A stretch of DNA of 33,683 nt from Chloroflexota bacterium (GTDB taxonomy: Bacteria; Chloroflexota; UBA11872): assembly GCA_009839425.1 (NCBI GenBank), contig VXPS01000335.1:1-33683 (forward strand). The letters are read 5' to 3'. The notes beneath the pieces were generated by a model that worked only from the letters and a program-made list of their open reading frames with translations, was not told the DNA's origin and searched no databases. Of the stretch, positions 15,867 through 24,619 are shown one piece after another (positions within the stretch are counted from its first letter, which is position 1; the number at the start of each line of letters is the position of its first letter). Position numbers and translations under genes: made by a program.

Positions 15867-17075
15867 ATGCCAACCCCCGCCGCGCTCTCCTGGTGGCACG
15901 ACGCCCGTTTCGGCATGTTCATCCACTGGGGCCTCTACAGCCTCCTCGCACGCCACGAGTGGACGATGTACCAGGAGAGCATTCCTCCTGAGGAATACAG
16001 GGTCCTGGCTGATCAGTTCGATCCCCAGCACTACAACCCCGAGGATTGGGTGGCGCTGGCCCAGGACGCGGGCATGCGCTACATGATCCTGACCTCGCGC
16101 CACCACGAAGGCTTCAGCCTCTGGGACTCCCAGGTCTCGGACTTCACGGCACCAAAGACGGCCGCGAAGCGCGACCTGCTGGCCGAGTTCGTGAACGCCT
16201 GCGAGAAGCGCGGCATGCGTTACGGGTTCTATTACTCTCTGCTCGACTGGCGCTACCCGGCCTACTTCCGCGGCAAGGCTCGCGACCCGGACGGCTGGGC
16301 GGAGTTTCTGGACTACGTCCATGCGCAGGTGCTGGAACTCTGCACTGGCTACGGCGACCTCTCGGTGCTGTGGTACGACGGCGGCTGGCCCTACACGCCC
16401 GAGGACTGGAACTCGACCCCGCTCAACGCCGAAGTCCGGCTTCTGCAGCCCGACATCCTCATCAACAACCGCTCCATGCAGCCGGAAGACTTTGACACGC
16501 CCGAGCAGCACGTCACGCCCTCGGCGGATCGGCTCTGGGAAAGCTGCATGACCATGAACACCACCTGGGGCTACTCGACCATCGACCGCGAGTGGAAGTC
16601 CCCCCGGCAGCTCATTCACTACCTGGTCACGGCGGCTAACGGCGGCGGGAACTACCTGCTGAACGTGGGACCCGACCCCGATGGCCGCATTCCGTTCGAG
16701 TCGGTTGAGCGGCTGCGCGCCATGGGCCGCTGGCTCGACGTGTACGGCGAGTCGATATATGGCAGCGAACCGACCGCCGACCGGCTGCGCATCAGCAGCG
16801 CGGGCCGCACCCATACCAAGATCGGCAACACGCTCTACCTGCATTGCTGGCGCTGGCCCGGTGAGGAGATCGTGGTCGGCGGCGTGGGCGGGCGCATCCT
16901 CGGCGCGCGCCTGCTGGGATCGGATGCACCGGTCGACGTGAATCAACACGGCCACCGCGTCTGGCTGCGCGGCCTGCCCGCCTACGCCCCCGATCCCATC
17001 GACACGGTCATCGCCCTGGAGTTCGACGGCCCGCCCCAGGAGCACGATCGCTTCGGCGACGAGCCGGGCGTCTGA
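15867..17075 (+). CDS. Alpha-L-fucosidase, GH29 family
   Basis: Retaining glycosidase that releases terminal alpha-linked L-fucose. 402 residues. It starts directly with the GH29 barrel: WWHDARFGMFIHWGLYSL at 9-26, then MILTSRHHEGFSLWDS 73-88 with the conserved His-His-Glu-Gly-Phe, KRDLLAEF 101-108, YGFYYSLLDW 119-128, and the nucleophile Asp171 in LSVLWYDGGW. The active-site acid is not fixed within the family. A C-terminal beta-sandwich follows from about residue 310. There is no signal peptide, so a cytoplasmic enzyme acting on imported oligosaccharides is inferred. The ATG at 15867 is preceded by AAGGA; the open frame extends further upstream but that part is not conserved. Confidence 0.93.
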   Translation: MPTPAALSWWHDARFGMFIHWGLYSLLARHEWTMYQESIPPEEYRVLADQFDPQHYNPEDWVALAQDAGMRYMILTSRHHEGFSLWDSQVSDFTAPKTAAKRDLLAEFVNACEKRGMRYGFYYSLLDWRYPAYFRGKARDPDGWAEFLDYVHAQVLELCTGYGDLSVLWYDGGWPYTPEDWNSTPLNAEVRLLQPDILINNRSMQPEDFDTPEQHVTPSADRLWESCMTMNTTWGYSTIDREWKSPRQLIHYLVTAANGGGNYLLNVGPDPDGRIPFESVERLRAMGRWLDVYGESIYGSEPTADRLRISSAGRTHTKIGNTLYLHCWRWPGEEIVVGGVGGRILGARLLGSDAPVDVNQHGHRVWLRGLPAYAPDPIDTVIALEFDGPPQEHDRFGDEPGV

Positions 17076-17095
17076 CCAGCGGTCAGGCCGGGTGA

Positions 17096-17749
17096 TTAGC
17101 CGGAAGCGTTTTGCCCGTCGCCGGTGAGCGGCACGAAGCGCACGGGGCCGAGGTTGGTTGACGTCTCACCCTCCTCGGTCCGCTCCACCACCCACAGCGT
17201 CTGATCCCAGGCGTTCGAGCCAACGGGCACGACCAGCCGGCCGCCGACACGCAATTGAGGGATCAGCGGGCGGGGAATCCGGCTGGCCGCCGCCGTAACG
17301 ATGATGGCGTCGTAGGGCGCGTGCTCCTCCCAGCCGAAAAAGCCGTCGGCGGTGCGCAACTCGATGTCGCAATACTCGGCATTCCGCAGATTCGTCGCTG
17401 CCCAGGCGCTGAGCTGCGGAATGATCTCCACGCTGAATACCTGGGCGCCCATCTCGGCCAGCACCGCCGCCTGGTAGCCCGACCCCGTCCCAACCTCCAG
17501 CACCCGGTCGCCGCGACCAATCGACAGCGCTTCGGACATCAGCGCCACCACCAGCGGCTGTGAAATGGTCTGGCCCCGGCCGATCGACAGCGGTGCGTTG
17601 TCGTAGGCCTCGCTGGCATCGTCCGGCCTGACAAAGTGGCGCCGCTCAACCCGCTCGATGGCCTCCAGCACCGGCTCGGAATGCACGATCCCGGCCCGCC
17701 GAATCTCGGCCATCAGCTTGTCGCGCCCACGCCGCCGCTTCCAGAACAC
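17096..17749 (-). CDS. pcm: Protein-L-isoaspartate O-methyltransferase (cytoplasmic paralogue)
   Basis: Uses SAM to methylate isoaspartyl residues in damaged proteins, starting their repair. Family motifs: LMAEIRRAGIVHSEPVLEAI, RRHFVRP, GQTISQPLVVALMSEAL (substrate/PCMT signature), SAM site VLEVGTGSGYQAAVLAEMG, and VTAAASRIPRPLIPQLRVGG. The start is uncertain: GTG at 17749 (used here, ~217 residues), GTG at 17794, or ATG at 17713; none has a strong ribosome site. The longest form would begin inside a 12-base sequence shared with the upstream region of the other PCM gene, which argues against it. The gene is convergent with the fucosidase gene, 20 bases apart. A second, lipoprotein PCM lies at 22929-23690. 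Confidence 0.93.
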   Translation of the reverse strand: MFWKRRRGRDKLMAEIRRAGIVHSEPVLEAIERVERRHFVRPDDASEAYDNAPLSIGRGQTISQPLVVALMSEALSIGRGDRVLEVGTGSGYQAAVLAEMGAQVFSVEIIPQLSAWAATNLRNAEYCDIELRTADGFFGWEEHAPYDAIIVTAAASRIPRPLIPQLRVGGRLVVPVGSNAWDQTLWVVERTEEGETSTNLGPVRFVPLTGDGQNASG

Positions 17750-17877
17750 GCGCCATCCGTCGCCGTCAATCACCTGCAATTCGCAGCTTGTCACACCCCG
17801 CGCTCAGGGCGGACATCGTCGCGATGCCCTATGTTTAGAGCCGCCGACCGCGGTCGTTGCGGCGTGGAGGCTTGCGG

Positions 17878-20487
17878 ATGACGGCCAGCATGTCTCCGTC
17901 GAGTCAACGGACCGGGGTCTGGATCTGGTGCCAGGGCGAGCCCAGGCCCTACCACTGCTATCTGTACGCCCGCCGCTCATTGGCGCTCGCCCAGCAGCCC
18001 AGCCGGGCGCGCCTGCACATCACGGCATCGGATCGCTATGTTCTGTACGTCAACGGGGCGCTCATGGGCCGCGGCCCGGCGCGCAGCGATCCCAGGCGCA
18101 AGAGCTACGACACGTACGACCTGGCCTCCAGCCTCCGTATCGGGGCAAACGTCATCGCTGTCCGCGCCTACCACTACGGCGCGGCGGCCCGGGGCGAGGG
18201 CTGGCACTCGCAGAGCGGCAATGCCTACACCGTAGGCGAACGCGCCGGCCTCTGGGCGGAACTGGAGATCACACGACCGGACGGCACGCCTGAGGTGTTC
18301 GGAACTGACTCCCGCTGGAAGCTGCGACCGGCCGCGGCCTGGAGCCGGGATGTGCCGCCGCTCGAGGGAACCTTCGGTAGCCCCGAGGTCTACGACGCCA
18401 ACGCCGACCCGCCGGATTGGATGCGGGTGGACTTCGACGACTCGGGCTGGTCCCCGGCCTGGGAGATTCCACCCCGCGAGTTGGACTGGTTCCTGCTGGA
18501 GTCGCGTTCGACCCCGCTGCTGCGAGAGCGCGAGGTATTACCCACCCGGCTGGTGACGGTCGGCGAAGTGATCGACCAGGAACCTCCCGCGTTCGCCTAC
18601 GGCCCACCCGCGAAACGCTGGCGCCGATCAAGCCTCGACGTGGCGAGCCTCCTGGCCGCCGAGCTCCGGCTTCCCCTGGAACACGCGCGTGCAGAGCGGG
18701 CGGACGCCATCCTCACCGGTGACGACACCGCCGCCGAGTTCCAGGGCGCCGTCGTCGCCGGGCACGCCATCCGCCAGCCCTTCCTGGTGCTTGACTTCGG
18801 TCGCCAGGTATTTGGCTTCCCACGCATCCTGCTGGACGCCCCACCGGGCGCGAAGCTGGACCTGACCTACGACCAACTGTTGGTCGACAACCGCGTGCCG
18901 TCCAGGCTCCCAATTGCCGACCGCTACCTGACCCGCGCCGGTGAGCAGGTCTGGGAGGTGGCGGCCTATCGCCAGTTCCGCTACCTGCATCTCACCGTCC
19001 GCAGCCCCGATACTCCGGTTCGCATTCGCGGCATCTCGCTCAACTCGTACGAGTACCCGGCCGAGCGGCGCGGCGCCTTCGCCTGCGCCGACCCCCTCCT
19101 CACCAGGCTGTGGACGGCCTGCGCCGACACCGTCTTTCTGAACATGGAAGACACCTTGACCGGCGACGCCTGGCGCGAGCGCGCGCAATGGGCCGGCGGC
19201 GACCCGCGCCAGGGCATCCAGGGCATGTACCTCGCCTACGGCGACCTGCCGCTGGCCGACCGCCTGCTGCGAACCTTTCCCGCCACCGATCGGGGCGACG
19301 GCAGGCTGGAGATCACCTTCCCGCCGGCCCGGCTCGATCCACGCATCTTCATCCCCCAGCACCTGCTGGCCTGGAGCCTGAACGTTCGAGAGCACTGCCT
19401 CTTCACCGGGCGGCGCGACGTAGCGGAAGACCTGTACCCCAGCGTGCAGCGGCAGATCGACTGGTTCGAACCGTACCGGGACAGCCTGGGTCTGCTGCGC
19501 AACCTGCCCGGCTGGAACTGGCTGGACTGGGCGCCCGTGGACCTGCGAGGCGCCAACCTGGGCACCAACATCTTCTACGTCATTGGCCTGGAGGCTGCCG
19601 CCTGGCTGGCCGAGCAGTTGGATCACAAGGCGGACGCGCGCCGCTGGAACGGCATCGCGCAATCGGTTCGGGCACGGATTCGCCGCGTCTTTTGGAACCC
19701 CGAGCGCGGCCTCTACGAAGACAGCCACCACCACGGCAAGCTGACGGGATTCGCCAGCGAACACGGCAACGCGCTGGCCCTGATCCACGGCGTGGCGACC
19801 TCCGAACAGGCCGAGCGGATCGCTGCCAGGCTCAGCGTCCGGGATCCGTCGCTGACACCGGCAAGTCCCGCCTACTTCGGCGACGTGCTAACCGCGCTGC
19901 TGCGCGTCGGGCTGTCGGCGCAGGCCCTGGACGGGGTCCGCGAGCGCTTTCGCCCCATGCTCGAACTCATGGACAACCCCACGGTCTGGGAAGCCTGGGG
20001 CCCCTTCATCTCACATCACGACCCCATCACCTCGGACGAGCAGGTATCCACGCGCCACCAGATGCGTCACGCCGCCCCGCGCAGCCTGACCCATGTGAGC
20101 GCGGTGGGAGCCGGCGTGGCGCTGACGACCGACCTCCTGGGCGTGACCCCAACCGGTCCGGGGTTCCAGACCTGCCGGATTCGCCCGCACCCCGGCGTGC
20201 TGGACTGTGCCCACGGTGTGGTCCCCACGCCCCACGGCGACTTGAGAGTGTCCTGGGAACGCACCGGCACCGGCCTGGCGCTCACCGCCGAACTCCCCGA
20301 CGGAGTGGAAGCCGACGTCAGGCTGGATCGGGACGCGAAACGGCCGCAGACGCTCGTCGTCAACGACCGGACCCACGACCTGCAGAACTCTGACGCCGGC
20401 GTGCAACGAACCCCAGATACCGTTAGCGTCCGGCTATCGCCCGGCGAACACCGCATCGAACTCAGGTCCGGTGACGGAGGCGGCTAG
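17878..20487 (+). CDS. Alpha-L-rhamnosidase-like glycoside hydrolase (GH78 type)
   Basis: Predicted inverting hydrolase releasing alpha-L-rhamnose. 869 residues. N-terminal beta-sandwich domains (about 1-390) include the carbohydrate-binding-like segment YVNGALMGRGPARSDPR and YLTRAGEQVWEVAAYRQFRY. The (alpha/alpha)6 barrel follows from about 395, with DTLTGDAWRERAQWAGGD (family D-C-P-x-R-E-R...W.GD, carrying the general acid), NLPGWNWLDWAPVD, and PTVWEAWGPF. A C-terminal beta domain from about 730 contains SLTHVSAVGAG and RIRPHPG. The DCPQRER-type motif is altered to DAWRERAQ, so specificity may differ from classical rhamnosidases. There is no signal peptide. The ATG at 17878 has GGAGG 7 bases upstream. 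Confidence 0.82.
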   Translation: MTASMSPSSQRTGVWIWCQGEPRPYHCYLYARRSLALAQQPSRARLHITASDRYVLYVNGALMGRGPARSDPRRKSYDTYDLASSLRIGANVIAVRAYHYGAAARGEGWHSQSGNAYTVGERAGLWAELEITRPDGTPEVFGTDSRWKLRPAAAWSRDVPPLEGTFGSPEVYDANADPPDWMRVDFDDSGWSPAWEIPPRELDWFLLESRSTPLLREREVLPTRLVTVGEVIDQEPPAFAYGPPAKRWRRSSLDVASLLAAELRLPLEHARAERADAILTGDDTAAEFQGAVVAGHAIRQPFLVLDFGRQVFGFPRILLDAPPGAKLDLTYDQLLVDNRVPSRLPIADRYLTRAGEQVWEVAAYRQFRYLHLTVRSPDTPVRIRGISLNSYEYPAERRGAFACADPLLTRLWTACADTVFLNMEDTLTGDAWRERAQWAGGDPRQGIQGMYLAYGDLPLADRLLRTFPATDRGDGRLEITFPPARLDPRIFIPQHLLAWSLNVREHCLFTGRRDVAEDLYPSVQRQIDWFEPYRDSLGLLRNLPGWNWLDWAPVDLRGANLGTNIFYVIGLEAAAWLAEQLDHKADARRWNGIAQSVRARIRRVFWNPERGLYEDSHHHGKLTGFASEHGNALALIHGVATSEQAERIAARLSVRDPSLTPASPAYFGDVLTALLRVGLSAQALDGVRERFRPMLELMDNPTVWEAWGPFISHHDPITSDEQVSTRHQMRHAAPRSLTHVSAVGAGVALTTDLLGVTPTGPGFQTCRIRPHPGVLDCAHGVVPTPHGDLRVSWERTGTGLALTAELPDGVEADVRLDRDAKRPQTLVVNDRTHDLQNSDAGVQRTPDTVSVRLSPGEHRIELRSGDGGG

Positions 20488-20527
20488 CGCCAGCCAGCGA
20501 GGGTGAGGCGGGCACTGCTCGTGCCCA

Positions 20528-22960
20528 ATGAGACGGCTCGCGCCGGCTGACCATCCGCAGGCAAAAGCCGCCTCGCGTGTGACGATCTACCGAGCGGCGC
20601 ATCGCGACGGTCGTGATTCAGTGACCTACAGGCTCGTCGGCGGTCTGGTCCTGGTCTCGGCGGCTAGCTTGCTGTTCGAGATCGCCCTCACCCGCGTCTA
20701 CGCCATCGCGCAGGGCCACCACTTCGCATTCGTCGCCATCGCCATGGCCCTTCTCGGCATCGGCGCGGCCGGGACCCTCACGGCAACTTCCGCGCGCGTA
20801 GCCCGCGCCACGCCGCAGGCGGCAATCGGCTGGGCCGGCGCGCTCTTCGCCCTCACCGCCCTCGGCGCCTACGTCACGGCCGACCGTATCCCCCTGGACA
20901 CCTATCGGATCGGCGCGGACGCCAGCCAACTCGCATGGCTCGCGCTCTTCTTCATCGTGGCCGCCGTCCCGTTCACCTGCGCCGGCGTAGCGGTCGTCGC
21001 CGCGCTGCGCCACAGCCCGTCCGGTGCGGGCACGACCTACGGCGCCAGCCTTGCCGGATCGGCCGCCGGCGCCGCCCTGGCCGTGCCGCTCCTTGGCCTC
21101 TTTGGATCGGCCGCCACGATCCTTCTCGCGGCCGCGCTGGCCATGGCCGCGCCGCTGATCGCCGCGCCCCGGCTCCCGGCCATCGGGGCTAGCCTCCTCG
21201 CAATCGCCCTGTTTGGCACAGCGTTCGTCATTGCCCCGGCAGGACCGCGCGTGTCCGTCCACTCGCAGCTCGCCCAGGCGCTCCAACGTCCCGATGCCCA
21301 CCGCCTCGACACGAAACTTTCCTCCAATTCGCGCGTGGACATCCTCCAGAACGCCGGCTTCCGCACCGCCACCGGTCTCAGCCTGAACTACCAGGGTTCC
21401 GTACCCAGGCCCCAAATCGGCGTAACAGTCGACGGCGGCAACGCGGCGGCGCTTGACGTCTCACCAACCGAAGCCCTCGACCACGTCCCGCTCGCTCACG
21501 CCGTCACCCTGCGGCCCGTCGCGTCGGCCTTGCTGCTCGATTCAATCGGCGCGTTCGACGCCGCCGTCCTGCTCCGCGCCGGCATTTACGAAATTGACCT
21601 CGTCCAGCCCGACGCCGCGCTGCGCAACGCTTGGCAGTCCGCAGGCCGCGACACGGTCCTGAACGACCATCGCGTCCGTATCCTCGATCAAGGCGTCCGC
21701 TCAGCATTGCGGTCCGCCACCGGCTACGACCTCGTGGTCTGGCCGCTCCGCGAATCCTTCCAGGGCGTCGCCGCCGGAACCTTCGGCCTTAAGGAGACCT
21801 ACGCCCTTACCAGCGACGCCCTCGCCGACGGCTGGCGCGCCCTCGCGCCCACCGGCCGCCTCGTCGTCATCCGCTGGCTGCAGGCCACCCCGTCCGAGTC
21901 CGTCCGTATGTGGGCATCCCTGCTCGCTGCGATCCGCCAATCCGGCATTACCGACCCCGCCCCGCACATCCTGGCCTGGCGTTCTCTCGAAGTCGTCACC
22001 ATGGTCGCCTCCCCAACTCCCTTCACACCCGGGGAACGCCAGGCCCTGGCGAACAACCTCCATCGCGACGGCTTCGACTGGGTGTTTCACGCAAATCTCG
22101 ACGAATCCGATTCCAACCGCTTCAATCGCTTGCCCGACACCGGGCTCTATCAAGCCTTCCGGGCCGTAGTCCGCGGCGAATCGACCCCGCCAACCTGGAC
22201 GCCCGTCACCGACGACCGCCCCTACTTCTTCCACTACTTCGACTGGATCCAGTGGCGCGAAGTCCTGTCCACCACCGGGCGCACCTGGCAACCCTTCGGC
22301 GGAGCCGGATTCCTGGTCCTTGTCCCGCTGGCGGCGGCTGCCACCGGCGCGGCCGTCCTCACAATGATCGCGCCGCTCATGGGCCAACGCCGACGCGGTG
22401 CAACCCGTGTTGGAGTCCGCCGTCTCGCCTTCGTCGCCGCCGCCGGCGTCGCCTTCACCGCCACCCAGATCGCCCTGCTGCAACGCCTCATCCTCGTGCT
22501 CGACGCCCCCACCGTCGCCTTCGCCACCGGCATCGCCGCCATGCTCGCCTGGGCCGGTCTCGGCAGCCTGACCTCGCGCTGGTGGCGGCCTCACCCGCGG
22601 ACGGCCGCACTTTCGGCCGCAATGAGCGTGTTCCTCATGGGCGGGCTGCTCCTGGCGGCGCCGTTGGCCCTGGGTGCGCCCCTGGCCGTTCGCCTCGCCG
22701 CGGCTGTCCTCGCGGCCTCGCCGTCCCTGGCCCTCGGAACCGTCATGCCCGCCGCCGTCCGCGCGCTGGCCAATGACCGCTCGGCCATCTCCTGGGCCTG
22801 GGCCGTCAACGGCACCGCCTCCGTGGCCGCCGCCTTCGTCGCCACCATCCTCATCGTGTCCATCGGCTTTGCCTGGACCCTGCTCGGCGCCGCCCTCGCC
22901 TACGCCGTCGCCGCGCCGATCTGGCGCGCTAGGGATCCTCCGCCGACATCTCCCCCGTAA
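20528..22960 (+). CDS. Membrane-embedded spermidine-synthase-like protein
   Basis: 810 residues. About seven hydrophobic helices span residues 36-236, a soluble domain ~245-585 resembles spermidine synthase/SAM methyltransferases, and six or so helices follow from ~590 to 800. Landmarks in the soluble part: YDLVVWPL ~400-407, YALTSDALADGWRALAPTGRLVV 425-447, and TDDRPYFFHYFDW 561-573, the motif typical of this fused family (usually TDDRPFFF). The expected glycine-rich SAM loop after the LPHAV-like segment reads LLLDSIGAFDAAVLLRAG and lacks the usual G.GGG, so catalysis is doubtful. The start is uncertain: ATG 20528 is used; GTG 20579 and GTG 20621 are alternatives and none has a clear ribosome site. 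Its 3' end overlaps the convergent lipoprotein PCM gene by 32 bases. Confidence 0.75.
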   Translation: MRRLAPADHPQAKAASRVTIYRAAHRDGRDSVTYRLVGGLVLVSAASLLFEIALTRVYAIAQGHHFAFVAIAMALLGIGAAGTLTATSARVARATPQAAIGWAGALFALTALGAYVTADRIPLDTYRIGADASQLAWLALFFIVAAVPFTCAGVAVVAALRHSPSGAGTTYGASLAGSAAGAALAVPLLGLFGSAATILLAAALAMAAPLIAAPRLPAIGASLLAIALFGTAFVIAPAGPRVSVHSQLAQALQRPDAHRLDTKLSSNSRVDILQNAGFRTATGLSLNYQGSVPRPQIGVTVDGGNAAALDVSPTEALDHVPLAHAVTLRPVASALLLDSIGAFDAAVLLRAGIYEIDLVQPDAALRNAWQSAGRDTVLNDHRVRILDQGVRSALRSATGYDLVVWPLRESFQGVAAGTFGLKETYALTSDALADGWRALAPTGRLVVIRWLQATPSESVRMWASLLAAIRQSGITDPAPHILAWRSLEVVTMVASPTPFTPGERQALANNLHRDGFDWVFHANLDESDSNRFNRLPDTGLYQAFRAVVRGESTPPTWTPVTDDRPYFFHYFDWIQWREVLSTTGRTWQPFGGAGFLVLVPLAAAATGAAVLTMIAPLMGQRRRGATRVGVRRLAFVAAAGVAFTATQIALLQRLILVLDAPTVAFATGIAAMLAWAGLGSLTSRWWRPHPRTAALSAAMSVFLMGGLLLAAPLALGAPLAVRLAAAVLAASPSLALGTVMPAAVRALANDRSAISWAWAVNGTASVAAAFVATILIVSIGFAWTLLGAALAYAVAAPIWRARDPPPTSPP

Positions 22961-23690
22961 GCGGCACGAACCGCACCAGCCCCAGGTTCTCGGCCACCAC
23001 CCCATCCGCCGTCTGCTCGATCTGCCAGAGCGTCTGGTAAAACCCCGGCGGCCCCACCGGCACGATCATCCGACCGCCCTCCTTGAGCTGCCGGATCAGC
23101 GGCTGCGGCACGTGGTCCGGCGCCGCCGTCACGATAATCCCGTCGAACGGCGCTTCGTTCTCCCAGCCGAAATAGCCATCGTCCGTACGCTGCTCAATCC
23201 CCTCGTAACCCGCGTCTCGCAGGTTCTCCTCCGACCACGCGGCCAGCGCCGGAATAATCTCCACGCTGTAGACCTTGGCCCCCATCTCCGCCAGCACCGC
23301 CGCCTGGTAACCGGACCCGGTCCCGATCTCCAGCACCCGGTCCCCCGGCGAAATCCCCAGGGCCTCCGTCATCATCGCCACGATCAGCGGCTGCGAGATC
23401 GTCTGCCCCTCGCCAATCGGCAACGGCCGGTTCTCATACGCCTCGTTCACATTCTCCGGCCGCACGAACCGGTGCCGGTCCACCCGCTCCACCGCCGCCA
23501 GCACCGGCTCCGAAATCCCACGCTCCGACGCCCGGATTTCGGCCATGAGCTTCGAACGCCGTTCGGCATACACACCGTCGTCACGGCCATCGGCCGCCGG
23601 CGTCCTGCTGGCCGACTCCCCGCACGCCACAAGCAGCAACGCCGCTATCAGAACCCCGCACCGCACGAGCCGAGCCCCCGCTCGAATCAT
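22929..23690 (-). CDS. Protein-L-isoaspartate O-methyltransferase, predicted lipoprotein
   Basis: 253 residues. N-terminal lipoprotein signal: basic MIRAGARLVR, hydrophobic VLIAALLL, lipobox LVAC with Cys23, then a polar linker. The mature part is a full PCM domain: LMAEIRASERGISEPVLAAV, HRFVRPENVNEAYENRPLPI, GQTISQPLIVAMMTEAL, SAM site VLEIGTGSGYQAAVLAEMG, VTAAPDHVPQPLIRQL, closing RFVPLTGEMS. It is very similar to the cytoplasmic paralogue at 17096-17749, which lacks the signal. ATG 23688-23690 is chosen because it begins the signal peptide; ATG 23720 is in frame upstream. A SAM-dependent enzyme outside the membrane is unexpected, since SAM is cytosolic. It may repair exported proteins, or the lipobox reading may be wrong. 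Confidence 0.88.
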   Translation of the reverse strand: MIRAGARLVRCGVLIAALLLVACGESASRTPAADGRDDGVYAERRSKLMAEIRASERGISEPVLAAVERVDRHRFVRPENVNEAYENRPLPIGEGQTISQPLIVAMMTEALGISPGDRVLEIGTGSGYQAAVLAEMGAKVYSVEIIPALAAWSEENLRDAGYEGIEQRTDDGYFGWENEAPFDGIIVTAAPDHVPQPLIRQLKEGGRMIVPVGPPGFYQTLWQIEQTADGVVAENLGLVRFVPLTGEMSAEDP

Positions 23691-23839
23691 TCGGCACCCC
23701 ACTTCCCGCTCAGGCGGCATCGGCCTCGGTCGCCATCTGACTTCCTGAAGCTTGTCACACGCTGCAGACCAGTCGCGCCACTCCCGCTCAATGCCAGAAT
23801 GCCCCCAATTCACCACCCCCACTTCAAGCGAGCAAAACC

Positions 23840-24601
23840 ATGGCAGACCTCCAGGGACGCGTCGCCGTCGTCACCGGCGGCGGCACCGGCATCGGCAAGG
23901 GCATTGCCAAGCGGCTGGCGGCCGAAGGTTGCCGCCTCATGGTCTCCGCCTCCGCCAACATCGCCGGGGCCCAGGAGCTACGCGACGAGTTGCGGGCCGA
24001 CGGCGCCGAAATCGAAATCATCCAGGCCGACTTCCGCGACCCCGACACCGCCCGCGGCGTCGTCACCGGCGCGCTCGACCGCTACGGCCAGCTCGACATC
24101 CTCGTCAACAACGCCGGCTGGACCCTCAGTGAGGACTTTCTGGAAGGCAACACCCAGAACTGGCTGGATATCTTCAACATCAACCTCATCGCCATGATCG
24201 TCGCCAGCCAGGAAGCCGGCCGCCACATGGTCCAGCGCGGCTCCGGCCGCATCATCAACATCAGCTCCGTCCACGGCTACGTGCATCTCGTCCAGAACGT
24301 CGTCTACGCCGGGACCAAGGGCGGCATCAACGGCTTCACCCGCGCCCTGGCGTTGGCGCTGGCCCCCCACGGCGTCACCTGCAACGTCATCGCCCCCGGC
24401 GCCATCCAGGTCGACCGCTACGCCGACCAGAACCTCAATGCCTCCACCATCGGCACCACCATCCCCGCCGGCCGCGTGGGCCAGCCCTCCGAAATCGCCG
24501 CGGCCGTCGTCTACCTCGCCTCCGACGACGCCTCCTACGTCAACGGCGAAACCCTCTACGTCGACGGCGCCCTCACCACCGGCATGGCCATCGGCATCTA
24601 G
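23840..24601 (+). CDS. Short-chain dehydrogenase/reductase (SDR) family oxidoreductase
   Basis: NAD(P)-dependent oxidoreductase of the classical SDR type, 253 residues. Cofactor motif TGGGTGIGKG at 12-21; NNAG at 90-93; catalytic Ser143 in INISSVHG; Tyr156 and Lys160 in YAGTK; and a C-terminal NGETLYVDGALTT segment. The 3-oxoacyl-ACP-reductase/glucose-dehydrogenase branch is the closest look-alike, but SDR substrate cannot be told from sequence. The ATG at 23840 has only a weak purine-rich site. It is followed after 18 bases by the DUF1801 gene and then the CE7 esterase on the same strand, a likely three-gene operon, which hints at sugar metabolism rather than fatty-acid synthesis. Confidence 0.92.
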   Translation: MADLQGRVAVVTGGGTGIGKGIAKRLAAEGCRLMVSASANIAGAQELRDELRADGAEIEIIQADFRDPDTARGVVTGALDRYGQLDILVNNAGWTLSEDFLEGNTQNWLDIFNINLIAMIVASQEAGRHMVQRGSGRIINISSVHGYVHLVQNVVYAGTKGGINGFTRALALALAPHGVTCNVIAPGAIQVDRYADQNLNASTIGTTIPAGRVGQPSEIAAAVVYLASDDASYVNGETLYVDGALTTGMAIGI

Positions 24602-24619
24602 CCAGGAAGGAATACGCCC

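Noticed and set aside
18628-19788. Minus-strand 386-codon open frame inside the rhamnosidase gene (and the similar one at 21701-23005)
   Set aside because: Antisense shadows of genes with clear family motifs; the latter is dominated by Gly/Glu/Asp/Arg runs.
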